This document shows positions 15,715 through 24,386 of a stretch of 42,024 bases of DNA, one piece after another. Source of the stretch: Bdellovibrionaceae bacterium UBA2351 (GTDB lineage: Bacteria > Bdellovibrionota > Bdellovibrionia > Bdellovibrionales > Bdellovibrionaceae); assembly GCA_002344565.1 (NCBI GenBank), contig DDTZ01000084.1, forward strand, positions 14,319 through 56,342, read 5' to 3'. Below the pieces are notes generated by a model that saw only the letters and a list, made by a program, of their open reading frames with translations, searched no databases and had not been told where the DNA came from. Positions within the stretch are counted from its first letter, which is position 1, and every line of letters begins with the position of its first letter. The position numbers and the translations under genes are program-made.

Positions 15715-17154
15715 CTAATCAACCGAAGACGGTGTGTTTTGCGGAACGTCTTCTTGAGGTTGAGCGACACTTGCTGCGTGAGACGGCTTAATGATAATAT
15801 CAACACGTCTGTTTTGCTCACGACCAGCTTTGTTTTTATTTGTCGCAATTGGTTTCTCAAAACCATAGCCAACAGCCTCTACTTTTGAAGAATCCACAGT
15901 TTTATCGGATACGAAGTAATTAGCTACGGCTTCGGCTCTTTCTGACGAAAGCTTTTTGTTCAATTCGGCAGCGCCAGTTGAATCGGTGTGGCCTTCTACT
16001 ACAATGTCTTCAGGACTCAATTGGCCGATTACGTCTTTTACTTTGCTCAACACTGGCAAAGAGGCCGGTGGCAAATCGGAACGTCCTGGCGAAAACCTCA
16101 TCGCTTTTAGACGAATAATCATATTGTCGCCTTGACGGTAAACGTCGGCTTCATTGTCTTTAAATTCTGAACGTGCGTGCTCAAAAACTTGATTGAATTT
16201 TTCGCGAGCTTCCAACTTAGCTTTTGCATCTTCAACCGCGCCGAACTGAGCACGTTGTTGTGCTAGCTGCTGCTCGCGAGCTGTTACCTGTGCTTGCGTT
16301 GCTGTAACTTGAGCTGCGGTCGCAGCATTTAATGCCGCAGATTCGTCTAGCTGTCTGTTTCTATTTTCAATTTCCGCTGCAATCTGTTCTGGTGTACGTT
16401 TTTTATTTTCTTTTGCAGTTTGTAATAATGTCATGGCTCTTTGAGCACTAGAGATGGCAGCTCCTGATGCCGCATTAACTGCGTTGGCGTCATGACGATC
16501 TGTTTCAATCGTTTTTTCAGCCACTTCATATTTCTCTTTGGCATCTTTTAGGTACGTCGGAACTGCGTGTTTCGCACCTTGTTTTTCCGCACTATCGATT
16601 AAGTTTTTAGCTTCACCTAATTTGACATCTTTGATGCTTTTTAGTTCAAGATCTATGTAGTCCTGCTGAAGCTCTGTTAAATCACTACGGTCAATTTTCT
16701 TTCCGGCTTCAATTTTTTCAGTGTATTCTTTTAAATCTTTATCTAAATCCACGCGATCATTGTGATATTTAGCGGCCCCCGCCGCCATTGCTAGTTCACG
16801 TGCCTTTAGAACATCAGCTAATTGCTGGCGTGACTGCTGAGACACAGCGTGTGCGCGATCTAAATACGCGCGACCGTATCCCACCGATTCCAGAATTTTT
16901 TCGCCGTTTTTACCTTTAGCACGGTACGCCTTCGCTTCTTCCATACTCTTTTCAGCTTTTTTGAAGTTTTTAGGAGCTAAGACATCTAGGTTTTGATTTC
17001 TAGCGGCCTCCACTGATGCCGTCAAATTATCGACTTCTGCCGTTGGATTAGCAGAGGCCGGCATAGCGGTTGGTTTAATATCATGGGCACAGGCTCCTAA
17101 AAATAGAGCCAAACCCGTCGTGATTATCAATTGAGACCATCGTTGCGATGTCAT
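15715..17154 (-). CDS. OmpA-family lipoprotein with DUF4398-type helical region
   Basis: 479 residues. Signal peptide with the lipobox LGAC (Cys at about residue 22). Residues 40-320 are almost entirely helical and rich in Ala, Lys, Glu and Gln; they match DUF4398-type tandem helix repeats (KAEKSMEEAKAYRAKGKNG, AKNLIDSAEKQGAK, QRAMTLLQTAKEN). A coiled coil follows (AATAAQVTATQAQVTAREQQ). Residues 345-455 are the OmpA C-terminal peptidoglycan-binding domain, with MRFSPGRSDLPP, VVEGHTDSTG and EQNRRVDIII. The protein probably links the outer membrane to the cell wall across a long helical spacer. The ribosome site is GGGGGA. A terminator follows. Confidence 0.9.
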   Translation of the reverse strand: MTSQRWSQLIITTGLALFLGACAHDIKPTAMPASANPTAEVDNLTASVEAARNQNLDVLAPKNFKKAEKSMEEAKAYRAKGKNGEKILESVGYGRAYLDRAHAVSQQSRQQLADVLKARELAMAAGAAKYHNDRVDLDKDLKEYTEKIEAGKKIDRSDLTELQQDYIDLELKSIKDVKLGEAKNLIDSAEKQGAKHAVPTYLKDAKEKYEVAEKTIETDRHDANAVNAASGAAISSAQRAMTLLQTAKENKKRTPEQIAAEIENRNRQLDESAALNAATAAQVTATQAQVTAREQQLAQQRAQFGAVEDAKAKLEAREKFNQVFEHARSEFKDNEADVYRQGDNMIIRLKAMRFSPGRSDLPPASLPVLSKVKDVIGQLSPEDIVVEGHTDSTGAAELNKKLSSERAEAVANYFVSDKTVDSSKVEAVGYGFEKPIATNKNKAGREQNRRVDIIIKPSHAASVAQPQEDVPQNTPSSVD

Positions 17155-17269
17155 AGATCCCCCTTAAGAGATTGTTAGTTTATGATTGTCAATTGACTGT
17201 AAAAGCAAAACTAATGCCTCATTTATTTTTTCTAATGATTTATAAAGACAATTAACAAGGGGAAAAAAT

Positions 17270-17309
17270 TAAATATTGGGGCGAAGTTCCCACGCTAGGG
17301 AACTTTGCC
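17270..17309 (-). terminator. Intrinsic terminator after the SOD gene
   Basis: A 12-pair stem (17298-17309 with 17280-17291, one G-T pair) with a 6-base loop, read leftward into an AT-rich stretch with TTTTTT. It lies 8 bases after the SOD stop codon. Confidence 0.75.
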
Positions 17310-17316
17310 TGAATTT

Positions 17317-18273
17317 CTAGTGACTATGCTTAGGGGGTAAAGGCATCGGTGTTCCGATACCGACTAAGGCGCCACATGCGGCCCCTAATAAAATTCCTAA
17401 AAACACACCGACAAATAAAACAGCTCCGTGGTTTATACCAGTGGACAACACTAAACCTGGCAAGGGTAGTACTTGCATACTAACCAACGAAGCTAGAAAA
17501 AAGAAGAGCAATGCTCCGATTCCGGCGCCGATGATGCTACCACTTGCCACGGAAGTACGTCGACGTTTGATAAATGTGCGATCAGACCCAACCCACTTTC
17601 GACGGAAGTAAAATGGCAAACGTTGAAACGCGTGTTTCGGAGTTCTTTTAGCTTGAAGGTGCTTTTCAGCTTTTACAAGCTCGGCGTGAACGAATGACCA
17701 GTTTATAATTTGCCATATGTTCTGCACATATTCTGTCCGCTTACTATGATAATCCAAATAGTAGGCATGCTCCCATAGATCAACTACAAATATAGGCGTA
17801 AACCCAGCCGCCAATGGATTTTCATCATTCCTACCAGAAATGATTTCTAAACCGCCCGTTTTAGATAGCGCCAACCACAACCATCCTGATCCAAATAACT
17901 CGTTCGCTTTCAATATAAAGACCTCTATGAAGTTATTTAGCGATCCAAAATTATCATTTATTTTTTTCACTAAATATTCAGACGGCCTCATATTTCGAGC
18001 GGGAGTTAGACAGTTCCAAAAAAAACTATGATTCCACGCCTGGTCTGCATTGTTAAATATTTTTACTTCATGCTCCCATTGTATTTTTTTTCCAGACCTT
18101 AAAACGATATCTTTTAACGATAGATCTTCATAAATCGTGTCCGGAATTAAATCATTTAGCCGAGCGATATAATTCTTATAATGTTCACTATAGTGAGTCA
18201 TCAACGCGTGTTCAGAAATTACCGGTTCTAGAGCGTTAGTGCTGTAGGGCAAGGGGGTTAACTGTATAGCCAT
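17317..18273 (-). CDS. Fe/Mn superoxide dismutase with C-terminal two-helix membrane anchor
   Basis: 318 residues from the ATG at 18273, which has AAGGAG 7 bases upstream; the frame is open 26 codons further but that part overlaps the upstream hydrolase gene. Residues 1-200 are a full Fe/Mn SOD. All four metal ligands are visible: His27 (MTHY), His82 (WNHSFFW), Asp165 and His169 (VVDLWEHAYY). Ordinary SODs stop near residue 200. Here a basic linker (about 206-240, with RRKW and KRRRTS) leads to two hydrophobic Gly-rich helices at about 242-266 and 283-307, then a short PPKHSH tail. This should anchor the enzyme to the inner membrane. There is no signal peptide, so the catalytic part probably faces the cytoplasm. 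It overlaps the upstream hydrolase gene by 38 bases, implying coupled translation. Confidence 0.9.
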   Translation of the reverse strand: MAIQLTPLPYSTNALEPVISEHALMTHYSEHYKNYIARLNDLIPDTIYEDLSLKDIVLRSGKKIQWEHEVKIFNNADQAWNHSFFWNCLTPARNMRPSEYLVKKINDNFGSLNNFIEVFILKANELFGSGWLWLALSKTGGLEIISGRNDENPLAAGFTPIFVVDLWEHAYYLDYHSKRTEYVQNIWQIINWSFVHAELVKAEKHLQAKRTPKHAFQRLPFYFRRKWVGSDRTFIKRRRTSVASGSIIGAGIGALLFFFLASLVSMQVLPLPGLVLSTGINHGAVLFVGVFLGILLGAACGALVGIGTPMPLPPKHSH

Positions 18274-19036
18274 TGCTAAACTCCTTGTGGTAAATCGGCT
18301 GATTGTTGATAAAAGTATCAAGAAGGGCGTTGAACTTTTCAGGCTGTTCAATATTCACCATGTGTCCCGCACTGGCAACTTTAGCAAAGTGACAGTTTGT
18401 AATTCGTCTTGCCATTGAGTGATTTACGCCCCAGCTTGTTACCTTATCGTCAGCACCAACAATAACCATTGTTGGACAACTAATCTCTTTTAAAGTCAGC
18501 GTACTATCTTTACGTGAGGCCAATGCTCCGATCACCATCATTACGTCGTTTGGATCATTTTTTAAAATCAGTTCCCGCACGTAGCACTTTAATTCTTTCT
18601 TTTCATCACTTTTAACATCGGATAACACCATTTTAGAAAAATCATCTGCGAATTTCTCTAAACCTTCGCTACGAATTTTCTCTAATGTTTTAAACCGCTG
18701 ATCTTTGATCTCATTCGCATCCGCATCGGCACGTGAACCAACCAAAACCAAAGACTCGATCATGTCTGGATATTTATGGATGAATTCCAGAGCTATGTAA
18801 CCACCCATTGAGTGCCCACATAGAACTACTTTTTCAATTTTCGCTTTAGATAAAAGCTCATGCAAATCGTCGACGAAGTCTAAAATCATCCAGGGCGTAT
18901 TACCCTTTGGACCACTTCCGTGCCCACGTAAATCCGGTGCCAAGACGATTCGTTTATTTTGAAAATATTCAATTTGCGGTTTCCAAATCGAACCATTAAA
19001 GGGAAAACCATGTAGAAATAAAATCGGTGAATTCAT
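18236..19036 (-). CDS. Alpha/beta hydrolase (epoxide hydrolase / haloperoxidase type)
   Basis: 266 residues, no signal peptide, strong ribosome site (GGTGGGGG region). It starts with ILFLHGFPFNG (oxyanion loop), continues with LAPDLRGHGSG, and carries GHSMGGYIAL with the nucleophile Ser near residue 95. The acid is the Asp in VGADDKVT, and the His is in AGHMVNIEQPEKF near the C-terminus, so the triad is complete. Best general match is the 3-oxoadipate enol-lactonase / non-haem haloperoxidase group; substrate unknown. Its last 38 bases overlap the SOD start, so the two are co-translated. DoxX lies 131 bases upstream on the same strand. Confidence 0.9.
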   Translation of the reverse strand: MNSPILFLHGFPFNGSIWKPQIEYFQNKRIVLAPDLRGHGSGPKGNTPWMILDFVDDLHELLSKAKIEKVVLCGHSMGGYIALEFIHKYPDMIESLVLVGSRADADANEIKDQRFKTLEKIRSEGLEKFADDFSKMVLSDVKSDEKKELKCYVRELILKNDPNDVMMVIGALASRKDSTLTLKEISCPTMVIVGADDKVTSWGVNHSMARRITNCHFAKVASAGHMVNIEQPEKFNALLDTFINNQPIYHKEFSNGYTVNPLALQH

Positions 19037-19121
19037 CTCGCCCCCACCAGGAACTAACGCAACACGCGTGCCAGAGAGATGATAAAGAAATGATATTTGA
19101 TACCCGTCAGAACACAGTGCG

Positions 19122-19152
19122 ACTCCCTATTTACCCCAAGGTTATAGGGAGT
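19122..19152. repeat. 9-bp hairpin upstream of the hydrolase-SOD genes
   Basis: ACTCCCTAT (19122-19130) pairs with ATAGGGAGT (19144-19152) around a 13-base loop. No U-run follows on either strand, so it is not a standard terminator. It lies between DoxX and the hydrolase start and could be a 5'-UTR structure or an operator. Confidence 0.45.
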
Positions 19153-19167
19153 TATGCACCAGAAAAA

Positions 19168-19551
19168 CTATTTAGTCTTTGGTTTCAGCAATGGCTGGTA
19201 GACAGACCAGTAACTGCGCGCAGCTAACACGTGCAAGACGATCATGGCGATCGGCATGATTAAGTTCGTAATTCCTGGAGTCATTACAGCGTGGAATAAA
19301 AATATCTGAATAGTGATTGGCGCTAAAATGATCAACGCCAAAGGTGCAAAAAATCCGGACAGCACCAACGCTCCACACACGGTTTCCGTAACTTTAAGGA
19401 AGGGGAAAAAATATCCAGTTGATAATAGACCGGTCATGAATGGCGCAATCGATTCATCTGGCGGTGGCGGTGTCACAAAGAAAAAACTCAAACCAAAAAC
19501 AAAGTAAATCAATCCAATAATATATTTCGAAACCATTGAAACTTTATCCAT
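19168..19551 (-). CDS. DoxX family membrane protein
   Basis: 127 residues with four hydrophobic segments, the DoxX pattern: KYIIGLIYFVFGLSFFF, a loop, LKVTETVCGALVLSGFFAPLALIILAPI, then IQIFLFHAVM and a final membrane helix. The ribosome site is AAGGGGG. DoxX proteins are poorly understood; in mycobacteria one member (DoxX with SodA and SseA) forms a membrane oxidoreductase complex that links superoxide detoxification to thiols. Finding a SOD two genes downstream on the same strand is notable in that light, though the link here is inference. Confidence 0.85.
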   Translation of the reverse strand: MDKVSMVSKYIIGLIYFVFGLSFFFVTPPPPDESIAPFMTGLLSTGYFFPFLKVTETVCGALVLSGFFAPLALIILAPITIQIFLFHAVMTPGITNLIMPIAMIVLHVLAARSYWSVYQPLLKPKTK

Positions 19552-19707
19552 AAGACCCCCTTTTTATGTTCAAATTATTTCACACTCCGCATCGTTTACA
19601 ATTCATTTTTATAGGTACCCAAAGGATTTTTTAGAGGACCAGGTTTAGGGAAAATTTCTTTACTCGCTACATGATAATGGCAGAATTTCAGTAGAGGAAA
19701 TCCATCC

Positions 19708-20715
19708 ATGAATAAAATTATCACCTTACTATGCTTACTTAGCATAAACTGTGCGTTTGCTTTACCTTCAGCATCGTCTTTGCAACAGTCGTCTCGTTGG
19801 GAAAAAGTAGTTATTCCCAACGCTAAATGTGGACGTGGACATGACTATACTGTTTTTATTCGACGTCACTCTCCTGAAAAGCTGCTCGTCGAGTTTATGG
19901 GCGGCGGCGCCTGTTGGAATAAACGAACCTGCGTGACGTTACCTACCACTTGGGTTTACCCAATGATCGAATTATCCCAATTCAGCATATTAACATCCGA
20001 AACTAACGAAACTAATCCTTTCAAGGATCATTCCAATGTTTATTTTCCATTTTGCACAGGAGATGTTTTCACCGGCGATCGGATCAGCAATTATGACGGT
20101 ACTAAAATATATCACTACGGATACCGCAATATTGTTCTCGCTTTAAAACACTTAAAAGAAAAAAACATCATCGAATTTGATCAAGTGAAAGATTTGATCG
20201 TTTGGGGCGCTTCCGCTGGTGGAATCGGGGCCTTAACACACGCCAAGCGCGTTGCAAGCTATGCTCCTGAACAGGCTAAGAAAACACTGATTGCCGATTC
20301 ACCCGGTCTACATTTTGGACCGACCTTTTGGGAAAAATTTGATACAGCGGCTCAAAAAGACTTCAAGATGGCATTCAACAGCGTCCAACTCGATGTCGAT
20401 TTTAGCGATGGCTTCGTAGCCCGCAAAATGGGTCCGGTATTAGATCACTACAAAGATTGGAACATCGGTTTTTTATATAGTGTTCGAGATTGGACCATGT
20501 CTTGGTTCTTCGGAGAAATCTCCAAGAAAGAACACGAAGCCCTACTACTCGGGCCCGAAGGTCTGCCCGCGATTGCACGTAAACATGCTAATGTTCACGT
20601 TTGGTTAAATCAATCCGATGAACATCGTTTTCTATTGAAAGAAAAGACCAGTCAAATGTCATCGGACTCAGGTCAAACGGCCATTGATTTTGCTAGCGAA
20701 GTCTATACGTATTAA
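19708..20715 (+). CDS. Secreted pectinacetylesterase / Notum-like hydrolase
   Basis: 335 residues with a signal peptide (about 1-18, ending CAFA). Pectinacetylesterase-family blocks are visible in order: EFMGGGACWN (oxyanion region), YFPFCTGDVFTGDR, YHYGYRNI and VWGASAGGIGA, which carries the nucleophile Ser near residue 170. A late DEHRF segment may supply the His. Cysteines are present for disulfides. The family removes acetyl or acyl groups from polysaccharides or lipid-modified proteins. In a non-plant organism, the target is likely a cell-surface polymer. It is divergent from DoxX and its stop is 1 base from the convergent M14 peptidase stop. Confidence 0.85.
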   Translation: MNKIITLLCLLSINCAFALPSASSLQQSSRWEKVVIPNAKCGRGHDYTVFIRRHSPEKLLVEFMGGGACWNKRTCVTLPTTWVYPMIELSQFSILTSETNETNPFKDHSNVYFPFCTGDVFTGDRISNYDGTKIYHYGYRNIVLALKHLKEKNIIEFDQVKDLIVWGASAGGIGALTHAKRVASYAPEQAKKTLIADSPGLHFGPTFWEKFDTAAQKDFKMAFNSVQLDVDFSDGFVARKMGPVLDHYKDWNIGFLYSVRDWTMSWFFGEISKKEHEALLLGPEGLPAIARKHANVHVWLNQSDEHRFLLKEKTSQMSSDSGQTAIDFASEVYTY

Positions 20716-20716
20716 A

Positions 20717-22426
20717 TTATAATTTCATAATCGGATATCGATTATAGCGAGTATCCCAAGACGAATGTTTTTGATAGAAAAAACGAAAACGTTTATTGGG
20801 ATCCTTCGCAAACGAATCATCCTTTAATTTTTCATTAAACTCTGCTTCGATATTTTTATCTTCTAACATTTTTTTAGCGACGTCCTCGGCGACGTAGTCT
20901 TCCATGTACTCTTTCATTTCAAAAAACCGATTAAACATACCCCAGAACACAAACGAATCCGGTGCCAAAGGTTCCAACAAGTGAATGGCGATCATCGCAT
21001 TTGGTTGCTGAATCGGAACAAAGAACACTGTTTTGGGAAACTCAGACTTTTCTTGTTGCCATTCCCCCTCTAGAGTCATCGTCTGACGTCCTTCAAAGGA
21101 GCCCGCAGACAATTGAGTTTTCGTCGCTCGGAAAACCTTCACAATATCAGGCAATGGTTTTGTCCATTTTTCATATTTGATTCCGTGAACATCCAATTTA
21201 CCTTTAATCGTTTCCATTTCAGAACTAGGAATAAAGTATCCTTTTTCTGGAGCCGTAACAGACACCGTCGGTGCCAATTCCTCATAAAATGGAACTTTCC
21301 ATGTTTCCGGTTGATCGGTAAAGTACCGAATAACATCAGCACCCGAGATTTTTGATTTTGTAATAGAAAACTTATACCCACCAAAATCAATAGTTTTAAT
21401 TTTTTTAGTATGCTTGAATGCTACATCTATTTTTTTGCCCGCTAAATTCTGTTTATCAATTTCGCGCGCGTGTTTTGTCCATTCGGCGCCATACTTTTGC
21501 GCGATTTCCAAAGATGACAATACCGTATCGTAATGAACTTTCACGCGAGTCGCATAGTCTTTCCATGAATGGGATTCAACTAGTACACCAATTCGATTGC
21601 GAACATACCAATATCCGTTGGCAAAACGCGGTGGCGATACGTTACGAGCAAATCCAGACGTTGGTTTGTCATGATCTTCAAAACTTGGATAAAATGGCAG
21701 TGCTTGGCGCCCGCGGTAATGCATCTTTTGCATGAGTTCCGTTTCGTATTTAGTTCCTGCAGAATGCATGGCACCGGTTCCCTGATTTTCAGTAGGTGTC
21801 GTGATAATTCCAACTTCGGGTTGAAAATGAGCCCCATCCGTGACGTGCAAATCTAAACTTAATATCGGATCGTGCTCGTTCCACAATTTATTCAAATCAC
21901 GCATTTCGCTCGTGTCCACCTTAGCAAAGTCACGATTCATATTGTAGTTTTGCGCTGTTACTCGCCAGCCCATTTCTTCGGGACCGACCTGGTTAGGACG
22001 ATTCCATTTTCCAAAACGTTCGTGACCGTCTAAATTCACAATGGGAACAAAGACAACTTTTAAACCCGCAAACGGATCCGGAGTTAATTTTTTCTCGAAC
22101 ACGTTTTTCATCATCAAGAACACGGCGTCTTTACCATCTATTTCACCAGCGTGAATTCCCGCTTGAATCCATACCGTTGGCGCTGATGTTTTCACGGACG
22201 CATCGTGAATATTCATATACCACAACGTACGACCTTCGGGAGTCACTCCATAGGATTTACACTGAACACGCTTGGGATATTTTTTCGCAAACCCTTTGCA
22301 CAGAGTTTCCGTTTCGTCTGCACGTCCGGTTTTAAGCCAATTAGATTTTTCAGCAATTGTAGTTAGATCCTGAGCCCATGTAAGTGATGAAACAACGACG
22401 ATCGAAGTAAGAATTATTTTTTTCAT
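20717..22426 (-). CDS. Secreted M14 family zinc carboxypeptidase
   Basis: 569 residues from the ATG at 22426, chosen because it opens a signal peptide (MKKIILTSIVVVSSLTWAQ); the frame continues 32 codons upstream without such features. The zinc site is HAGEIDGK (His92, Glu95) plus His194 in LDLHVTDG. Arg165 in NMNRDF matches the substrate-binding Arg. A later VLVESHSWKDYATR block is also family-like. The last 200 residues are a beta-rich C-terminal domain. Likely action is removal of C-terminal residues from peptides or peptidoglycan stems outside the cytoplasm. No clear ribosome site is visible before the ATG. Confidence 0.88.
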   Translation of the reverse strand: MKKIILTSIVVVSSLTWAQDLTTIAEKSNWLKTGRADETETLCKGFAKKYPKRVQCKSYGVTPEGRTLWYMNIHDASVKTSAPTVWIQAGIHAGEIDGKDAVFLMMKNVFEKKLTPDPFAGLKVVFVPIVNLDGHERFGKWNRPNQVGPEEMGWRVTAQNYNMNRDFAKVDTSEMRDLNKLWNEHDPILSLDLHVTDGAHFQPEVGIITTPTENQGTGAMHSAGTKYETELMQKMHYRGRQALPFYPSFEDHDKPTSGFARNVSPPRFANGYWYVRNRIGVLVESHSWKDYATRVKVHYDTVLSSLEIAQKYGAEWTKHAREIDKQNLAGKKIDVAFKHTKKIKTIDFGGYKFSITKSKISGADVIRYFTDQPETWKVPFYEELAPTVSVTAPEKGYFIPSSEMETIKGKLDVHGIKYEKWTKPLPDIVKVFRATKTQLSAGSFEGRQTMTLEGEWQQEKSEFPKTVFFVPIQQPNAMIAIHLLEPLAPDSFVFWGMFNRFFEMKEYMEDYVAEDVAKKMLEDKNIEAEFNEKLKDDSFAKDPNKRFRFFYQKHSSWDTRYNRYPIMKL

Positions 22427-22560
22427 GGGGTTACGGTAAAGACAATACGATTGAGCGTCAAGGAACGGTTGCGAAACCGAGTTGCCCAACCGCATCGAAG
22501 ACGCAAAGCCTTGCGTTTTCAAATACTTAAAAAAATACTCAACTATTTATTACACAGTAC

Positions 22561-22597
22561 TTTACATAACACAGTACCTAGCATACTATAGTAGCTA
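22561..22597 (+). promoter_or_regulatory. Promoter with overlapping palindrome upstream of padR
   Basis: TTTACA (22561-22566), then 17 bases, then TACTAT (22584-22589), a good sigma70 layout. The -10 is inside a palindrome TACTATAGTA (22584-22593) flanked by TAGC and GCTA (22579-22597). A direct repeat ACACAGTAC occurs twice just upstream (22554-22562 and 22569-22577 region). PadR repressors commonly bind such sites over their own promoter. The start codon follows at 22612. Confidence 0.55.
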
Positions 22598-22611
22598 AGA
22601 ACGAGGACGAC

Positions 22612-22923
22612 ATGAACGCACAATTTAAAAAGGGAGTTCTGGAACTTTGCGTACTCACCATGATTAGCCGCAAGGACTATTATGGGTACGAACTAGTCGA
22701 AGAAATCTCGAAAGTCTTAGAAATATCTGAGGGTACGCTCTACCCGATTTTAAGACGACTGACTGATGAAAAGTATTTTGAGACCTACCTTCAGGAATCA
22801 TCGGAAGGCCCACCCAGAAAATACTATCGAATTACGAAATTGGGTAAGGACTCACAAAAAGATCTTTTGAAACAGTGGTCAGAATTTAACAAGCAAATAG
22901 AAAAATTAATCGGTAAAGGTTAA
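22612..22923 (+). CDS. PadR family transcriptional regulator
   Basis: 103 residues, the compact PadR-s2 size. The winged HTH is shown by GVLELCVLTMISRKDYYGYELVEEI, then ISEGTLYPILRRL and the wing PPRKYYRITKLG. The C-terminal part is one short helix for dimer formation. PadR proteins of this type usually repress their own operon in response to envelope stress or small molecules. The DUF1700 gene starts 7 bases after its stop and DUF4097 follows; this three-gene order recurs in many bacteria. A palindrome overlapping the -10 region upstream is the likely operator. Confidence 0.93.
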   Translation: MNAQFKKGVLELCVLTMISRKDYYGYELVEEISKVLEISEGTLYPILRRLTDEKYFETYLQESSEGPPRKYYRITKLGKDSQKDLLKQWSEFNKQIEKLIGKG

Positions 22924-22930
22924 GGACACA

Positions 22931-23503
22931 ATGACAAAGCATGAATTTTTAAAAACATTGAAGGCAGAATTAGAAGCCAATCAGATTAGGAACGTCTCTG
23001 AAATTCTTCAGGACTATGAAGAGCATTTCAACCATGGGCAAAGCAAGGGTAAAATGGAAAGCGAAATCGCAAGCTCGCTTGGCTCACCGATCGTAATTGC
23101 CCGCGCCTACAAAACAGAAACTATGATTGCCGAAATCAAAAATGAAGACAGTCAGTTTCGCTGGGGCCTGGCTCTGAACGTGATCTTGCGGCTTTTGGTC
23201 TTGGCTCCATTTAACTTTATCGTATTATTTATTCCCGGTCTAATTATCTTTTCTTTAGTGGTCGCGGGCTGGTCGGTCGCTTTAGGATTTGGGTCTGCTG
23301 GGTTAGGACTGGTTTGGTACATTCCTTCGATGATGTCAATTTCATCGACCTTCTGGATGGGTTTAGCAGGAGTCACTGGCGCCATCGGTCTACTGGGGAT
23401 GGCCCTTATTGGATTCATGATTATGTTTTTTATAACTAAACACGTTGTTTTAGCTTTGATCAGCTACTTGCAATGGAATTTGAAATTTGTAATGGAAAAA
23501 TAG
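22931..23503 (+). CDS. DUF1700 family membrane protein
   Basis: 190 residues. The N-terminal 75 are the soluble DUF1700 part: MTKHEFLKTLKAEL, EILQDYEEHF, SLGSPIVIARAY, which resembles the HAAS helical signalling domain. Three or four hydrophobic segments follow (LNVILRLLVLAPFNFIVLF, LIIFSLVVAGWSVALGF, WMGLAGVTGAIGLLGMALIGFMIMFF, LALISYL). The family works with PadR and DUF4097 partners and probably transmits a signal to, or modulates, the PadR protein. It is 7 bases after padR and 9 bases before the DUF4097 gene. Confidence 0.92.
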   Translation: MTKHEFLKTLKAELEANQIRNVSEILQDYEEHFNHGQSKGKMESEIASSLGSPIVIARAYKTETMIAEIKNEDSQFRWGLALNVILRLLVLAPFNFIVLFIPGLIIFSLVVAGWSVALGFGSAGLGLVWYIPSMMSISSTFWMGLAGVTGAIGLLGMALIGFMIMFFITKHVVLALISYLQWNLKFVMEK

Positions 23504-23512
23504 GAGTATCAC

Positions 23513-24382
23513 ATGAGAACGTACAATTTATTTACACGATTTTTTGTAGCTGTAGTGTTCACGACGATCACCTCACTAGCTGTAGCCGGTTTCTCTGCGA
23601 AACAAGCGTACGACGCAGATCCAGAACTACTCGCCAAATTAGAAAACAAATACAACGTACAGATCAACGTTACCGGAATGGGTGTTTCTGTCACCGACAG
23701 AAACTCACGAACAGAGACTCAAGATCAGTGGGAACTTGCAATCCCAGCTAAAAAATTGGTCATTAAATCGTACTCTGGCGATATCGCCATCAGAAGCTCT
23801 AACGATAAAAAAATTCGCGTGATAGCTACTGGAAAATTAGATACAGCAAAAAGTGAAAAACTATTAGAAATCACAGAGTCAGCGGACGTCGTGACGCTAA
23901 ATGAGCCAGAAAATGCGGTAAAAGATCTTGAAGTCCGCATTGAACTACCGACCGCATTTGCCCATGACATAGAAATTGCTTCAGTGAGTGGCGATGTTTC
24001 GGCGGAAAACTTGAAAATTAACTTAGCTGATGTAAAGACCGTATCCGGTGGAATTACATTCAACCGCTTAAATGCGCCCAAACTAAGTATAGAAACTGTA
24101 TCGGGCGACGTGGAAACTCATGATTCATCTTTTAAGTCAGTCAACGGTAAGTCGGTCAGCGGTGAAATTGAAATTGAAAATAAAGAATCGGCGGAAGTGA
24201 ATTTGAAGTCGATCTCTGGCGACGTGAAACTTAAATTACCGAAATCAACGCCGTTCGCGTTTAATTTAAACACACTTTCGGGTGATATTAAAAATTTACG
24301 TACACCAGATGAAAATACGAGCAAAGCCGCTAAGCTGAATATTAACATCAGCACGACCAGTGGCGATATTGAAATTGAATAG
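23513..24382 (+). CDS. DUF4097 family beta-helix protein, exported
   Basis: 289 residues with a hydrophobic N-terminus (VAVVFTTITSLAVAG) acting as a signal peptide. The body has at least eight short repeats centred on Ser-Gly-Asp (YSGDI, VSGDV, VSGGI, VSGDV, VSGEI, ISGDV, LSGDI, TSGDI), about 20-25 residues apart. This is the right-handed beta-helix pattern of DUF4097, also called adhesin-like. The ribosome site is AGGAG. It is the last gene of the PadR operon and the likely effector or sensor facing the periplasm. It converges on the parvulin gene with only 4 bases between the stops. Confidence 0.92.
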   Translation: MRTYNLFTRFFVAVVFTTITSLAVAGFSAKQAYDADPELLAKLENKYNVQINVTGMGVSVTDRNSRTETQDQWELAIPAKKLVIKSYSGDIAIRSSNDKKIRVIATGKLDTAKSEKLLEITESADVVTLNEPENAVKDLEVRIELPTAFAHDIEIASVSGDVSAENLKINLADVKTVSGGITFNRLNAPKLSIETVSGDVETHDSSFKSVNGKSVSGEIEIENKESAEVNLKSISGDVKLKLPKSTPFAFNLNTLSGDIKNLRTPDENTSKAAKLNINISTTSGDIEIE

Positions 24383-24386
24383 ACCT

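Noticed and set aside
19596..19820. 74-codon minus-strand ORF at the start of the pectinacetylesterase gene
   Set aside because: It overlaps the signal peptide of a well-supported gene and has no domain or ribosome site.
21418..21856. Several 60-105 codon plus-strand ORFs inside the M14 peptidase gene
   Set aside because: They are shadows of a clear 569-residue enzyme with intact zinc ligands.
22427..22522. Longer start for the M14 peptidase
   Set aside because: It would bury the signal peptide behind 32 residues of ordinary sequence.
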